Positions 52,049-61,256 are shown, counted from the first letter of the stretch. The stretch: 64,000 nt of DNA from Cognatishimia sp. WU-CL00825 (GCF_040364665.1 NZ_BAABWX010000007.1:26637-90636), one strand, 5' to 3'. Translations and numbers: made by a program. The notes: generated from the sequence alone by a model not told the origin.

Positions 52049-52767
52049 CCAAAGCCCCGGCGCTCTTTATGACGGGCAAGGCAAGCATCGGCGGTGTGCC
52101 GGTGTTTGCTGAACTGTCACTTAAGGTGGCGGCGGGGCAGTGGACTTGTTTGCTTGGGTCCAGTGGCGTTGGCAAATCAACCGTGCTCAAGCTCTTTGCT
52201 GGGCTAGGGGATCACGTTGAATTTGTTGGCGAATATGGTGCCCGTGATGGCCATATGCAGGGCCGTGTTGCGCTGATGGCGCAAAGCGATCTGCTGCTGC
52301 CTTGGCTTTCAGTACGCGACAATGTTGCGCTGGGGGCTAAGCTGCGTGGCGAGGCGCGCAATCACGACCGGGTCATGCAAGTATTATCGCGCGTCGGGCT
52401 GCAAGACAAAGCCAGTCGCAAACCGTCTGAATTGTCAGGCGGACAGCGTCAGCGCGTCGCGCTTGCGCGCACCCTGATGGAAGACCGCGCCATCGTGTTG
52501 CTGGATGAACCCTTTTCAGCCCTAGATGCCAAAAACCGCTCGCTAATGCAGGAATTGACCGCCGAAGTCCTGCACGGACGCACAGTATTACTTGTGACCC
52601 ACGACCCGGCAGAAGCCGCGCGTTTGGGCCATGTCATCAATGTGATGACAGAAACCGGAATTGAAGACGTGGTGCCGCCCAAAGGGGCTGTGCCACGTGC
52701 CATTGATGACGCCGCAGTCTTGCAAGTTCAGACAAGCCTGTTGGCCAGATTAAGAAAGGACACCTGA
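52045..52767 (+). CDS. thiZ: HMP-precursor ABC transporter ATPase ThiZ
   Basis: This is the nucleotide-binding subunit of ThiXYZ, 240 residues. It has Walker A GSSGVGKST, signature LSGGQRQR, Walker B AIVLLDEPFSALD and THDPAEAA. The start overlaps the tenA stop (ATGA). Its position between two TenA genes and before the permease assigns it to pyrimidine uptake. Confidence 0.9.
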   Translation: MTKAPALFMTGKASIGGVPVFAELSLKVAAGQWTCLLGSSGVGKSTVLKLFAGLGDHVEFVGEYGARDGHMQGRVALMAQSDLLLPWLSVRDNVALGAKLRGEARNHDRVMQVLSRVGLQDKASRKPSELSGGQRQRVALARTLMEDRAIVLLDEPFSALDAKNRSLMQELTAEVLHGRTVLLVTHDPAEAARLGHVINVMTETGIEDVVPPKGAVPRAIDDAAVLQVQTSLLARLRKDT

Positions 52768-53420
52768 TGCACGCAACAGATTATTTAAAAGCTCTTGCAG
52801 GTGAAGATTGGGCGATCGCCACAAAACATCCCTTTACCGATGCCTTGGCTGACGGGACTTTGTCGCCGGAAAAGATGGCTGGGTATTTACAGCAAGACTA
52901 CCTGTTTATTGACCAATTTGTGCGCCTTTTGGCCACAGCGGTGGCACACGCACCGACACTGACAGATGCGCTGCCAGCAGCGCAGTTTCTGGGATTGATA
53001 TCTGGCCCAGAAAATACCTATTTCATGCGCAGCTTTGAAGCATTGGGCGTGCCGTCAGGCGCAGCGCCCGCGCCGGAAACCCGCGACTTTCAGATGTTGA
53101 TGGAAGAGGCCCGGCTGTCAGGGCGCTATGAAATCATGTTGTCGGTGCTTTGCGTGGCAGAATGGGTCTATCTGGATTGGGCCACGCCTTTTGCCGACAA
53201 GGCTGATGACCTGCCGTTTTGGTTTGGCGAATGGATCAAACTGCACAGTGGTCCGGGCTTTGAAGGCGTGGTTGGTTATCTGCGCAACCAGCTTGATCTG
53301 GCGTGGCTGGATCTGGACGACGATCAACGCAACATGGTGGCGGATATGTTCAAAGAAGCCACACGCCGCGAGCGCGCGTTTTTTGATGCGGCTTGGTCCG
53401 GGTTTAACGTGGCATCATGA
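52767..53420 (+). CDS. Second TenA-family protein, Glu-class-like
   Basis: This is a 217-residue TenA/THI-4 superfamily protein, clearly divergent from the first tenA. In place of APCVMGYGEIG it has SVLCVAEWVYLDWA (Cys129, Glu132), the pattern typical of the TenA_E class; the aligned Cys is nevertheless kept. Helix 1-2 (FTDALADGTLSPEKMAGYLQQDY) is well conserved. TenA_E members deformylate or deaminate pyrimidine intermediates, so the two TenA proteins may act in sequence on one imported compound. It overlaps thiZ by one base and thiX by four. Confidence 0.88.
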   Translation: MHATDYLKALAGEDWAIATKHPFTDALADGTLSPEKMAGYLQQDYLFIDQFVRLLATAVAHAPTLTDALPAAQFLGLISGPENTYFMRSFEALGVPSGAAPAPETRDFQMLMEEARLSGRYEIMLSVLCVAEWVYLDWATPFADKADDLPFWFGEWIKLHSGPGFEGVVGYLRNQLDLAWLDLDDDQRNMVADMFKEATRRERAFFDAAWSGFNVAS

Positions 53421-54157
53421 AAAGCTGGCAGGCAGGTATAGCTTCGGCCCTTTTGGGCCTGACACTCTGGCAAGCCATCGTCTGGTTTGGCGATTTGCCA
53501 AAGTTCATCCTGCCTGGCCCCGCGCTTGTTGCCGAGACCCTGTGGAAAAGCCGCCTTTTGATCGCAGAAAACGCGATCGTCACCATCTCTGAAGTGCTTT
53601 TGGGTCTGTGTCTGGGGGCCGTGCTTGGCGGCCTGTCGGCCATCGGTCTGGCGGCCTCGCCGATCGCGCGGGCTTTGGTGCGACCCATGCTGGTGTTTAG
53701 CCAAGCCGTTCCTGTGTTTGCACTTGCCCCGATACTGACGCTGTGGTTGGGCTATGGGCTGTGGTCCAAAGTGGTTATGGCGCTGATCATCATCTATTTC
53801 CCGGTCACTTCCTCGTTCTTTGACGCTTTGATGCGCACCAACCAAGACTGGCTAGGCCTCGCGCGCGTCATGGGGGCCTCTGGACGGCGTGTCATGTGGC
53901 ACATCCGCATCCCCGCCGCCCTGCCGGGTTTTGCCTCGGGGTTGCGCCTGGCGGCAGTTTATGCGCCCATCGGGGCGATCATCGGCGAATGGGTGGGGGC
54001 GAGCAAAGGCCTTGGGTATCTTATGCTGCTGGCCAATGGCCGCGCCAAGATCGACCTGATGTTTGCCAGCCTGATCGTTCTGGCGGTTCTGACCATGGGC
54101 CTGCATGCCGCCACAGATTATTTCTGCCGTAGATTTCTGGACCGCACGCAAAGCTGA
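53417..54157 (+). CDS. thiX: HMP-precursor ABC transporter permease ThiX
   Basis: This is the membrane subunit of ThiXYZ, 246 residues with six predicted helices. It is of the SsuC/TauC type: FILPGPALVAETLW near residue 31 and the EAA loop LARVMGASGRRVMWHIRIP near residue 152. It ends the thiamine operon that began with thiD. Confidence 0.92.
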   Translation: MKSWQAGIASALLGLTLWQAIVWFGDLPKFILPGPALVAETLWKSRLLIAENAIVTISEVLLGLCLGAVLGGLSAIGLAASPIARALVRPMLVFSQAVPVFALAPILTLWLGYGLWSKVVMALIIIYFPVTSSFFDALMRTNQDWLGLARVMGASGRRVMWHIRIPAALPGFASGLRLAAVYAPIGAIIGEWVGASKGLGYLMLLANGRAKIDLMFASLIVLAVLTMGLHAATDYFCRRFLDRTQS

Positions 54158-54238
54158 CACTGGTCACCAAGACAATTGATTTGGCGCAATGCTGGCGTGT
54201 TATTTTCGGGCTACACTCTCCTCTAAAGGAGCATGCCC

Positions 54239-54760
54239 ATGGCCGCTAAAACCAAAACTGAATTGCTCGAAATCACCGACAAAGAACTTAAAAAACTAAT
54301 CAATCTGATCGCGCCTATTTCTGATGAGATGGCGCTTGTCAAGGACCAGGACGACACCTCTATCAAAGATGTCGTGGCCCATCGCGCCCATTGGATAGAG
54401 CTGTATTTGGGGTGGTATGCTGACGGGCAAGCCGGCAAACCTGTGTATTTTCCAGCTCAAGGTTACAAATGGAATGATTTGAAACGCTACAACTCAAATC
54501 TGCGCAAACAGCAAGCTGATCTGGGGTGGGGGGCCGCCCGCACCTTGTTAGGTGACCGACACAAAGCTTTACGGGACTTTTTGAATTCCCGTTCTGAAAC
54601 AGAGCTTTATGGCGGCCCAATGCGGGGCGCAAACAATAATTGGACAGCGGGCCGTTGGGCCGAGGCCGCAGGCCCTAGCCACTATCGATCTGCTGCCAAA
54701 TACATTCGTGCTGTGCTTAGAAACAAAAAAGCCCCAGCGCCTAACACGCTGGGGCCTTGA
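54239..54760 (+). CDS. ClbS/DfsB family (DUF1706) four-helix protein
   Basis: This is a 173-residue protein of the DinB-like DUF1706 family. The ATG at 54239 lies seven bases after AAAGGAG; an earlier ATG at 54233 is too close to that site. Family features are the KTELLEITDKELKKL opening, VVAHRAHWIELYLGWY near residue 48 and the YKWNDLKRYN segment. ClbS, the best-known member, protects against colibactin by hydrolysing its cyclopropane, but no toxin genes are here and most members are uncharacterised. The last codons form the pckA terminator on the opposite strand. Confidence 0.8.
   Translation: MAAKTKTELLEITDKELKKLINLIAPISDEMALVKDQDDTSIKDVVAHRAHWIELYLGWYADGQAGKPVYFPAQGYKWNDLKRYNSNLRKQQADLGWGAARTLLGDRHKALRDFLNSRSETELYGGPMRGANNNWTAGRWAEAAGPSHYRSAAKYIRAVLRNKKAPAPNTLGP
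54721..54755 (-). terminator. Terminator of pckA, embedded in the convergent ClbS-like gene
   Basis: A 9-bp perfect stem (GCCCCAGCG with CGCTGGGGC, seven-base loop) at 54731-54755 is followed on the minus strand by TTTTTTGTTT. It begins 23 bases after the pckA stop codon and lies wholly within the last codons of the opposing gene. Confidence 0.88.
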
Positions 54761-54778
54761 GATTGATATCAATTAAGC

Positions 54779-56377
54779 TTAGCCAATTGCCGCAGATTTT
54801 ACGTCTGCGTCAATGAACGGCAGGTACTGTTCAAAGTTATTAGAGAACATCTCTACCAACTTGGCCGCCTGTGCGTCATAGCCTGCTTTGTCGTCCCACG
54901 TACGGCGTGGGTCCAACAGAACCTCTGCAACACCGGGCACGGCAACGGGCACTTCAAAGCCAAAGTTTTTATCCTTGCGGAATTCGGCATTCGCCAAAGA
55001 CCCTTCGAGGGCAGCTGTCAGCAAACCACGAGTTGCCTTGATTGGCATACGCGACCCCGTGCCATAGGCACCGCCGGTCCAACCCGTGTTCACCAACCAG
55101 CAAGTGGCACCGTGCTTGGCGATCTTTTCGCGCAGCAAGTTGCCATAAACCTCTGGACGACGCGGCATGAATGGCGCGCCAAAACAGGTTGAAAACGTTG
55201 GTTCTGGTTCGGTTACGCCACGCTCTGTACCGGCCACTTTCGAGGTGAAGCCAGACAAGAAGTGATACATCGCCTGCGCCGGAGTCAAACGCGCAATAGG
55301 GGGCAACACACCAAAGGCATCACATGTCAGCATGATGATGTTTTTGGGGTGACCGCCAATCGCAGTTTGCGAGGCGTTTGAAATGTAATGCAGCGGGTAT
55401 GCACAGCGCATATTGGCCGTCAGGCTGTCGTCTTCGAAATCAAGCTCTTTGGTTTCTTCGTCATAAACCATGTTCTCGATGACTGTGCCGAACTTGGACG
55501 TTGTGGCATAGATCTCTGGCTCTGCTTCTTCGTTCAGGTTGATGGTTTTTGCATAGCAGCCGCCTTCAAAGTTAAACGTGCCCTGATCTGACCAACCATG
55601 TTCGTCATCGCCGATCAGAATACGATCTGGATCAGCAGACAAAGTTGTCTTACCGGTGCCGGAAAGGCCAAAGAATACAGCCGTATCAATCGCATTGCCT
55701 TTGGCGTGGTTGGCCGAACAATGCATTGGCATGATGCCTTTTTCAGGCAGCAGATAATTCAGCAAGGTGAAAACAGATTTCTTGTTTTCACCCGCGTATT
55801 CTGTGCCGCCAATCAAGATCATCTTGCGATCAAAGTTCAGCGCAATCACCGTTTCGGTGTTGCAGCCGTGCTTTTTGGGGTCCGCTTGGAAGCTTGGGCA
55901 ATTGATTACAGTGAAATCCGCAATGAAATCATCCAGGTCTTCGCGGTCTGGGCGACGCAGCATGGTGCGGATGAACAAACCATGCCATGCCAATTCAGTG
56001 ACCATACGCACGTTGATCGAATGACGCGGATCAGCACCGCCCACCAAATCCTGCACGTGGTATTCGCGACCCTTCATGTGCTCCAGCATGTCCTGATATA
56101 GGGCATCAAAGCCTTCAGGACTCATTGGGGCATTGTTTTCCCACCAAATAGTGTCTTGGACGCTGTCGGTTTTGACAACAAACTTATCCTTTGGGGAACG
56201 GCCTGTATATTTGCCAGTCGTGGTCAAAAACGCGCCGCCATTGCCAAGCGTGCCTTCGCCATTCTTCAGAGCAGTTTGAATCAGCTCTGGTTCCATAAAG
56301 TTGTAATAGACATTTCCCAGTCCTTCGATTCCTTGATCCTCGAGGCGGAACTGCGGGTTTACCCGTCCAAATGCCAT
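54779..56377 (-). CDS. pckA: Phosphoenolpyruvate carboxykinase (ATP)
   Basis: PckA converts oxaloacetate to phosphoenolpyruvate, the entry to gluconeogenesis; 532 residues. It has the substrate block TGRSPKDKF near residue 58, the PEPCK Walker [14 protein letters not shown] near residue 236 and the metal-binding DDEHGW. It is divergent from chvI. In rhizobia and relatives pckA beside chvIG is a conserved arrangement. The upstream region carries operator-like repeats. Confidence 0.97.
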   Translation of the reverse strand: MAFGRVNPQFRLEDQGIEGLGNVYYNFMEPELIQTALKNGEGTLGNGGAFLTTTGKYTGRSPKDKFVVKTDSVQDTIWWENNAPMSPEGFDALYQDMLEHMKGREYHVQDLVGGADPRHSINVRMVTELAWHGLFIRTMLRRPDREDLDDFIADFTVINCPSFQADPKKHGCNTETVIALNFDRKMILIGGTEYAGENKKSVFTLLNYLLPEKGIMPMHCSANHAKGNAIDTAVFFGLSGTGKTTLSADPDRILIGDDEHGWSDQGTFNFEGGCYAKTINLNEEAEPEIYATTSKFGTVIENMVYDEETKELDFEDDSLTANMRCAYPLHYISNASQTAIGGHPKNIIMLTCDAFGVLPPIARLTPAQAMYHFLSGFTSKVAGTERGVTEPEPTFSTCFGAPFMPRRPEVYGNLLREKIAKHGATCWLVNTGWTGGAYGTGSRMPIKATRGLLTAALEGSLANAEFRKDKNFGFEVPVAVPGVAEVLLDPRRTWDDKAGYDAQAAKLVEMFSNNFEQYLPFIDADVKSAAIG

Positions 56378-56724
56378 AGTAAAACTCCTGTAGCCGCGCT
56401 GGCCGCGGCGGTCTTGTATTCGATCATGGGGATTTCACCCTGATCGACCAGCCAAAGAGCATGGCTGATAGAGGCGCTCATAACATGGGGTTTTGGAACT
56501 TGAATAGAGTGATAGCGCTGCGTTAGCGCAATCAGTGAAATGTTATCGCAAACGAATTGAAACAATCTTGCTTAAAGGTCCAAGATTAGCGTCAGGTTAA
56601 GGAAATTTCAAAAAAATGAAGTCGCTCTTGCAGTGATTCGCTGTTTGGGATTGATTGCTGCAAAGAAAAAAGCGCATAATACCGGTAAAAAATAGAAATA
56701 AAGAGCAGTATAAGGAATTATCCT
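56378..56724. promoter_or_regulatory. pckA/chvI divergent control region
   Basis: This 347-base gap has no supported gene. At 56511-56551 it holds GATAGCGCT, then GTTAGCGCAATC (56522-56533) and GTTATCGCAAAC (56542-56553), the last two as direct repeats 20 bases apart. Read on the other strand they resemble the GATnGCGCTAACAT motif found before aglE and glk. A LacI-type carbon regulator (CceR or PckR class) is a plausible binder. Confidence 0.5.
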
Positions 56725-57429
56725 ATGTCCAAGATTGCACTGGTGGACGACGACAGGAATATCCTGACGTCCGTTGCCATGACACTTGAGGCGGAAGGTT
56801 TCGAAGTCGAAACCTATAACGATGGCCAGCAGGCACTGGACGCGTTTAACCGCAAACTTCCCGATATGGCCGTGTTGGATATCAAGATGCCCCGCATGGA
56901 TGGAATGGATCTGCTGCAGCGTCTGCGTCAGAAAACCTCGATGCCGGTTATCTTCCTCACCTCCAAAGACGATGAGATCGACGAAGTGCTTGGTCTGCGT
57001 ATGGGGGCGGACGACTACGTTAAGAAACCCTTCAGCCAACGGCTGTTGGTGGAGCGTATTCGCACATTGCTGCGCCGCCAAGAAGCACAGAACGGCACAA
57101 TTGTTGCGGGCGAGTCCGAAGACACCAAAGTGATGGAACGCGGCGAATTGTCGATGGACCCGCTGCGCCACGCAGTGACCTGGAAGGGCAATGATGTCAC
57201 GCTGACCGTGACTGAGTTTTTGCTGTTGCAAGCGCTTGCACAACGCCCTGGTTTCGTGAAGTCACGCGATCAGTTGATGGATGTTGCCTATGACGATCAG
57301 GTCTATGTTGACGATCGGACAATCGACAGCCACATCAAACGCTTGCGCAAGAAAATGCGCACAGCCGACAATGAATTCTCTGCAATTGAGACCCTTTATG
57401 GCATCGGCTATAGGTACAACGAAGAGTAA
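56725..57429 (+). CDS. chvI: Response regulator ChvI
   Basis: This is an OmpR-family response regulator, 234 residues. The receiver domain has the acidic pair Asp8-Asp9 and the phosphorylation site Asp52 ([10 protein letters not shown]), with the conserved Lys in VKKPF. A winged-helix DNA-binding domain follows (about residues 135-232). It overlaps chvG by one base (TAATG). In alphaproteobacteria ChvI/ChvG senses acid or envelope stress and controls carbon metabolism. Confidence 0.94.
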   Translation: MSKIALVDDDRNILTSVAMTLEAEGFEVETYNDGQQALDAFNRKLPDMAVLDIKMPRMDGMDLLQRLRQKTSMPVIFLTSKDDEIDEVLGLRMGADDYVKKPFSQRLLVERIRTLLRRQEAQNGTIVAGESEDTKVMERGELSMDPLRHAVTWKGNDVTLTVTEFLLLQALAQRPGFVKSRDQLMDVAYDDQVYVDDRTIDSHIKRLRKKMRTADNEFSAIETLYGIGYRYNEE

Positions 57430-59132
57430 TGGCACTGGCCGAAGGGATAAGCACAGGCAGCATGGCAAAAGGGCGTGAAGGCGATGTCGTCTTAGGCGAC
57501 GACTGGGTCGCCCCTGAATCCACCGTTGAACGTGAAATGCGCGGACGCCGAGAGCGTCGGCGCCTGACGCCATTGAGCCGATCGCCGTTGACGCGCAAGA
57601 TCATCACATTCAACTTGATTGCCTTGTTTATTCTGGTGGCGGGCATTCTGTATCTGAATTCTGCCCGTGACAATTATGTCGGCCAGCACACCGCCACTTT
57701 GCAAAGCGAAGCAGCATTGATTTCAGCTGCTTTGCAAGTTCAAATGCCTACCGGAGCGCCGGTGAATTTGGTGACGGGCGACGGAGTTGATGTTGCTGGT
57801 ACGCTGGATCAGCTTCCGCTTCGGGCTGGAAATCAGGTCTTTGTTTTGGACACAACCGGTGTTCTGGTGGCCGAGGCCGAAAGCACAAAGGCTGCCATCA
57901 GCGATCAAAATGTGCGTTCGACGCCGCTGACCAATGCGTTGAATGGGATCTGGGGGGCTGTTGTTGGCGACGATGACGTAAATCAGGTGACGGTTTCGGC
58001 CAGTGATCAGATCACTGGGCTGGCGCAATCAGCGCTTGCCGGGGACAGGCAGACTATCTCTTTTGCGGATGCAAGCGGCGAGACGGTTTTTGCAGTAGCT
58101 TCTGTATTGGCACAGTCTGGCCGCGACGTCGGGGTGGTGGTTTTGACCAACACCACAGGCGAGGTTGACCAATTGGTGCGCGCCCAGCGAGAGCGGGTGT
58201 TGCAGATGTTCCTGATGGCTGTCGTGATTTCAATTGGCCTGTCCATTGTTTTGGCCTCGACCATATCCAATCCGCTGAGCGATTTGGCAGCAGCGGCCGA
58301 GATTGGCCGTGATCGCGACGCGCGACAAGTCAACCCGGGTCGCGTGCGTATCCCTGATCTCACCGCACGCCCAGATGAAATTGGCCGCCTAAGCGGCGCG
58401 CTGCGTGGCATGGTCTCAGCCCTGTATGACCGGATCGATGGCAACGAACAATTTGCCGCCGACGTGGCGCATGAAATTAAGAACCCTCTGGCCAGCCTGC
58501 GGTCGGCGGTTGGCTCGCTGCGTATGGTCAAGCGCGAGGATCACCGTCAAAAATTGCTGGACGTGATCGAACATGATGTGCGCCGCCTTGATCGGTTGGT
58601 CAGCGACATTTCTAACGCCTCTCGCCTGGACGCCGAGCTGGTCAAAGAGGAAGAAGAACGGTTTAATCTATTGGGCATGATCGGAAATTTGGCACAGTAT
58701 CTGGGCGAAGATGCCCAGACCAAAGGCATCGATTTCATCTCTGATATTCCGGCGAAACCCATCGAGATCACCGGGCTAGAAGCGCGACTGGCGCAGGTGT
58801 TTGTGAATTTGATCACCAATGCCATCAGTTTTTGCGAGGACGGAGACGCCATCCGCGTCTGGGTGCGCAAACGTCAAAACAGGGTCTTGGTTGTTGTCGA
58901 AGACACAGGGCCAGGTATTCCGGATCAGGCTTTGGGCAAAATCTTCAACCGATTTTATTCTGAACGCCCGCAAGAGCAATTCGGCAATAACTCTGGCTTG
59001 GGTCTGGCCATTTCCAAACAGATCGTCGAAGCGCATGGCGGTGTGATCTGGGCTGAAAACATTCGCCCAACAGAGGCTGATATCACCTCAGACCCATTGG
59101 GTGCGCGTTTCGTGGTTGGCCTGCCAGTCTAA
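57429..59132 (+). CDS. chvG: Sensor histidine kinase ChvG
   Basis: This is the membrane sensor partner of ChvI; 567 residues. A basic cytoplasmic N-terminus (RGRRERRRL region) is followed by helix 1 (about 57-76), a periplasmic sensor of about 180 residues, helix 2 (about 258-278) and a HAMP domain. The HisKA box holds the phosphorylated His348 in DVAHEIKNPLASL. The ATPase domain has the N-box (VNLITNAISF), DTGPGIP and a G-rich lid (GLGLAIS). ExoS is the Sinorhizobium name for this protein. Confidence 0.94.
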   Translation: MALAEGISTGSMAKGREGDVVLGDDWVAPESTVEREMRGRRERRRLTPLSRSPLTRKIITFNLIALFILVAGILYLNSARDNYVGQHTATLQSEAALISAALQVQMPTGAPVNLVTGDGVDVAGTLDQLPLRAGNQVFVLDTTGVLVAEAESTKAAISDQNVRSTPLTNALNGIWGAVVGDDDVNQVTVSASDQITGLAQSALAGDRQTISFADASGETVFAVASVLAQSGRDVGVVVLTNTTGEVDQLVRAQRERVLQMFLMAVVISIGLSIVLASTISNPLSDLAAAAEIGRDRDARQVNPGRVRIPDLTARPDEIGRLSGALRGMVSALYDRIDGNEQFAADVAHEIKNPLASLRSAVGSLRMVKREDHRQKLLDVIEHDVRRLDRLVSDISNASRLDAELVKEEEERFNLLGMIGNLAQYLGEDAQTKGIDFISDIPAKPIEITGLEARLAQVFVNLITNAISFCEDGDAIRVWVRKRQNRVLVVVEDTGPGIPDQALGKIFNRFYSERPQEQFGNNSGLGLAISKQIVEAHGGVIWAENIRPTEADITSDPLGARFVVGLPV

Positions 59133-59133
59133 C

Positions 59134-59607
59134 ATGTCGCGCAAAGAAACATCGAAAACTGGGCCGTTGTCACTGGACAGCGGCCTTGTTGCTTCTGGGC
59201 TTTTGCATGGTACGTCATTGGCCTGTCACGGTGCTGGTCTGCTGATCCTCGGGCGCTCTGGTACGGGTAAATCCAGCCTTGCCCTAGAGCTGATGAGCCG
59301 CGGGGCTTTGCTTGTTTCTGACGATCAAACGCAGATCGATCTTGTTGACGGCGCGTTGATGGCCTCGGCCCCCGCCACCATAAGGGGGCTGATCGAAGCG
59401 CGCGGCGTCGGCCTTTTGAATGCGGAATATGCTGGCCCCACTCCGCTAAAGTTTGTGGTCAGTTTGGACCATATCGAAGCACAGCGATTGCCGTACTTCC
59501 ACACAATTTCGCTATTGGGCGTAACATTGCCTTTGCTTTTAAAGGTTCCGTACCCACATTTTGCAGCAGCAATCCTGCAATACGCCAACCATGGGAGACG
59601 GGACTGA
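59134..59607 (+). CDS. hprK: HPr kinase/phosphorylase, short alphaproteobacterial form
   Basis: This enzyme phosphorylates a serine of HPr. The start at 59134 gives 157 residues, about half the size of the Gram-positive enzyme; the N-terminal regulatory domain is absent, as in other alphaproteobacteria. Walker A GRSGTGKSS is at residues 40-48, and the HprK signature appears as LIEARGVGLLN. It starts just after chvG and overlaps rapZ. Its target HPr, with a matching Ser, is encoded 1.3 kb downstream. Confidence 0.9.
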   Translation: MSRKETSKTGPLSLDSGLVASGLLHGTSLACHGAGLLILGRSGTGKSSLALELMSRGALLVSDDQTQIDLVDGALMASAPATIRGLIEARGVGLLNAEYAGPTPLKFVVSLDHIEAQRLPYFHTISLLGVTLPLLLKVPYPHFAAAILQYANHGRRD

Positions 59608-60532
59608 ATTGGGCAATACCTTGCAAGACACAGCGCGGCCACGACTGGTTCTGGTCACCGGGCCATCCGGGGCTGGTCGATCTACTGCTATAAAAACACT
59701 CGAAGATATTGGTTTTGAAGCCATCGACAATTTGCCTCTGGGGTTGGTGGAGCGGCTGTTCTCTGGCCCGCCTCTGCAACGGTCCCTGGCGCTGGGTCTA
59801 GATGCCCGCAACAGGGATTTTTCCCCCAGAGCGCTGCTCGAGCTTTTGCAAGACCTTGAGTCGCATGACCCGGAACTTCTGTACCTTGATTGCAGCCGCG
59901 AGATTTTACAGCGTCGCTACAGCGAGACCCGGCGCAGGCACCCCATGTCCCCAAACGAAAGTGCCGCGGTGGGCATTGATCGCGAAAAAGAACTGCTCGT
60001 GCCGGTGCGCGATTGTGCCGATGCGCTGATTGATACGTCCGAACTGACAATTCACGCCCTGCGTCAAGAGCTAGAGCGTCGCTTTGCTCCGCAAACCGGG
60101 CGCTTGCTGGCGGTTAGCTTGGTTAGCTTCAGTTATAAGCGGGGTCTGCCGCAAGGATTGGATATCGTGCACGACTGCCGCTTTCTTCGAAATCCCTATT
60201 GGGACCCAAGCTTAAGAGATCTTACTGGAAAAGACCCTGAGGTGGCCGCTTATGTGGCGCAAGATGAGAGATTCGAAAATTTCTTCCTAAAGTTGAGTGA
60301 GTTTTTGAGCTTTCTCCTTCCGGCCTATCGTGCCGAAGGCAAGTCCCATCTGACAATTGGACTTGGGTGTACCGGGGGGCAACATAGATCAGTTTTTGTG
60401 ACTGAAAAGCTCGCAGAGGCCCTTGCACCGGGCGGCTGGCAGGTGTCAATTAGGCATCGCGAAATAGATCGGCGCGAAGGGGAGGTCGCGGTCAGATCAA
60501 ACAATGCTGGTAGCGGGGTAGCAAAGGCGTGA
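59591..60532 (+). CDS. rapZ: RNase adapter RapZ
   Basis: This is a P-loop nucleotide-binding RNA-binding protein; in E. coli it steers RNase E to the small RNA GlmZ. It has 313 residues from the ATG at 59591; a TTG at 59609 is a possible alternative start. The N-terminal P-loop GPSGAGRST has Arg in place of the usual Lys, followed by TLEDIGFEAIDNLP. The C-terminal half has the family blocks FSYKRGLPQGLDIVHDCRFL and IGLGCTGGQHRSV. The position between hprK and the PTS genes is the common alphaproteobacterial layout. Confidence 0.92.
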   Translation: MGDGTELGNTLQDTARPRLVLVTGPSGAGRSTAIKTLEDIGFEAIDNLPLGLVERLFSGPPLQRSLALGLDARNRDFSPRALLELLQDLESHDPELLYLDCSREILQRRYSETRRRHPMSPNESAAVGIDREKELLVPVRDCADALIDTSELTIHALRQELERRFAPQTGRLLAVSLVSFSYKRGLPQGLDIVHDCRFLRNPYWDPSLRDLTGKDPEVAAYVAQDERFENFFLKLSEFLSFLLPAYRAEGKSHLTIGLGCTGGQHRSVFVTEKLAEALAPGGWQVSIRHREIDRREGEVAVRSNNAGSGVAKA

Positions 60533-60921
60533 TCGGAATCGTGATCGTAGCACATGGCGGGTTGGCGCGAGAATATCTTGCGGCCGTTGAGCATGTCGTT
60601 GGCACACAAAAAGGCATTCAGGCGATAACGATCGAATCCGACCATGATCGCGCCCACAAACAAGACGAGATCTGCCTAGCGGCCAACGCGGTGGACTCTG
60701 GCTCTGGTGTGGTTGTGGTCACCGATATGTTTGGCGGATCACCCAGCAATTTATCCCTGCGCGCCTGCACCCCTGAAAATCGTCGCATCATCTATGGTGC
60801 GAACCTCCCTATGTTGATAAAGCTTGCCAAAAGCCGACATATGGCCGTGCCAGATGCCGTTCGCGGGGCTTTGGAAGCAGGTCGAAAATACATCGATAGC
60901 CAAAACATCAATACGGACTAA
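60529..60921 (+). CDS. PTS EIIA component, mannose/fructose class
   Basis: This is a phosphocarrier of the regulatory phosphotransferase system; 130 residues. It starts at a GTG that overlaps the rapZ stop (GTGA). The phosphorylated residue is His9 in VAHGGLA; VTDMFGGSPSNL near residue 64 is the other active-site block. No EIIB, EIIC or EIID gene is near, so it acts in regulation, not transport. EI is not in the window. Confidence 0.9.
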   Translation: MIGIVIVAHGGLAREYLAAVEHVVGTQKGIQAITIESDHDRAHKQDEICLAANAVDSGSGVVVVTDMFGGSPSNLSLRACTPENRRIIYGANLPMLIKLAKSRHMAVPDAVRGALEAGRKYIDSQNINTD

Positions 60922-60927
60922 TTATTC

Positions 60928-61206
60928 ATGGTCGACACCAAAACGCTGACGATTAAAATTGTAAATGAAAAAGGCCTGCACGCGCGGGCCAGTGCAAAAC
61001 TCGTCGAGGTGGTCGAAGGGTTTGACGCCACGGCAGAAGTGTCCAAGGATGGCTTGAGTGCCAGCGGCGACAGTATTATGGGACTGTTGATGCTGGCAGC
61101 GTCGCGCGGGACTCATATTGATGTCGAGACATCAGGCCCCGATGCAGGCGCGCTGGCAAATGCCATAGAGGCGTTGGTCGCGGATAAGTTCGGGGAAGGC
61201 TTCTAA
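60928..61206 (+). CDS. HPr phosphocarrier protein
   Basis: HPr accepts phosphate from EI on His18 (GLHARAS) and passes it to EIIA. It also carries Ser49 in GDSIMGLLML, the HprK target. It has 92 residues, of the alphaproteobacterial NPr/HPr type. It lies six bases after the EIIA gene and ends the chvIG-hprK-rapZ-EIIA-HPr run. Ser phosphorylation by the HprK encoded here would link metabolite state to the ChvI/ChvG pathway. Confidence 0.94.
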   Translation: MVDTKTLTIKIVNEKGLHARASAKLVEVVEGFDATAEVSKDGLSASGDSIMGLLMLAASRGTHIDVETSGPDAGALANAIEALVADKFGEGF

Positions 61207-61223
61207 ACAGCCTCTGGGCTGTT
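61206..61223 (+). terminator. Possible weak terminator after HPr
   Basis: A 7-bp stem (AACAGCC with GGCTGTT, four-base loop) starts at the HPr stop codon. Only GGTTGCT follows, so termination would be partial at best. Confidence 0.35.
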
Positions 61224-61256
61224 GGTTGCTAAAGTAAAGCCGAACAGGAAGCAAAC

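Noticed and set aside
54239..54760. Colibactin-type self-protection system
   Set aside because: The protein is only family-related to ClbS; no polyketide or toxin genes are present.
56359..56565. 68-codon minus-strand frame in the pckA/chvI gap
   Set aside because: It overlaps the pckA start and the candidate operators, and shows no protein features.
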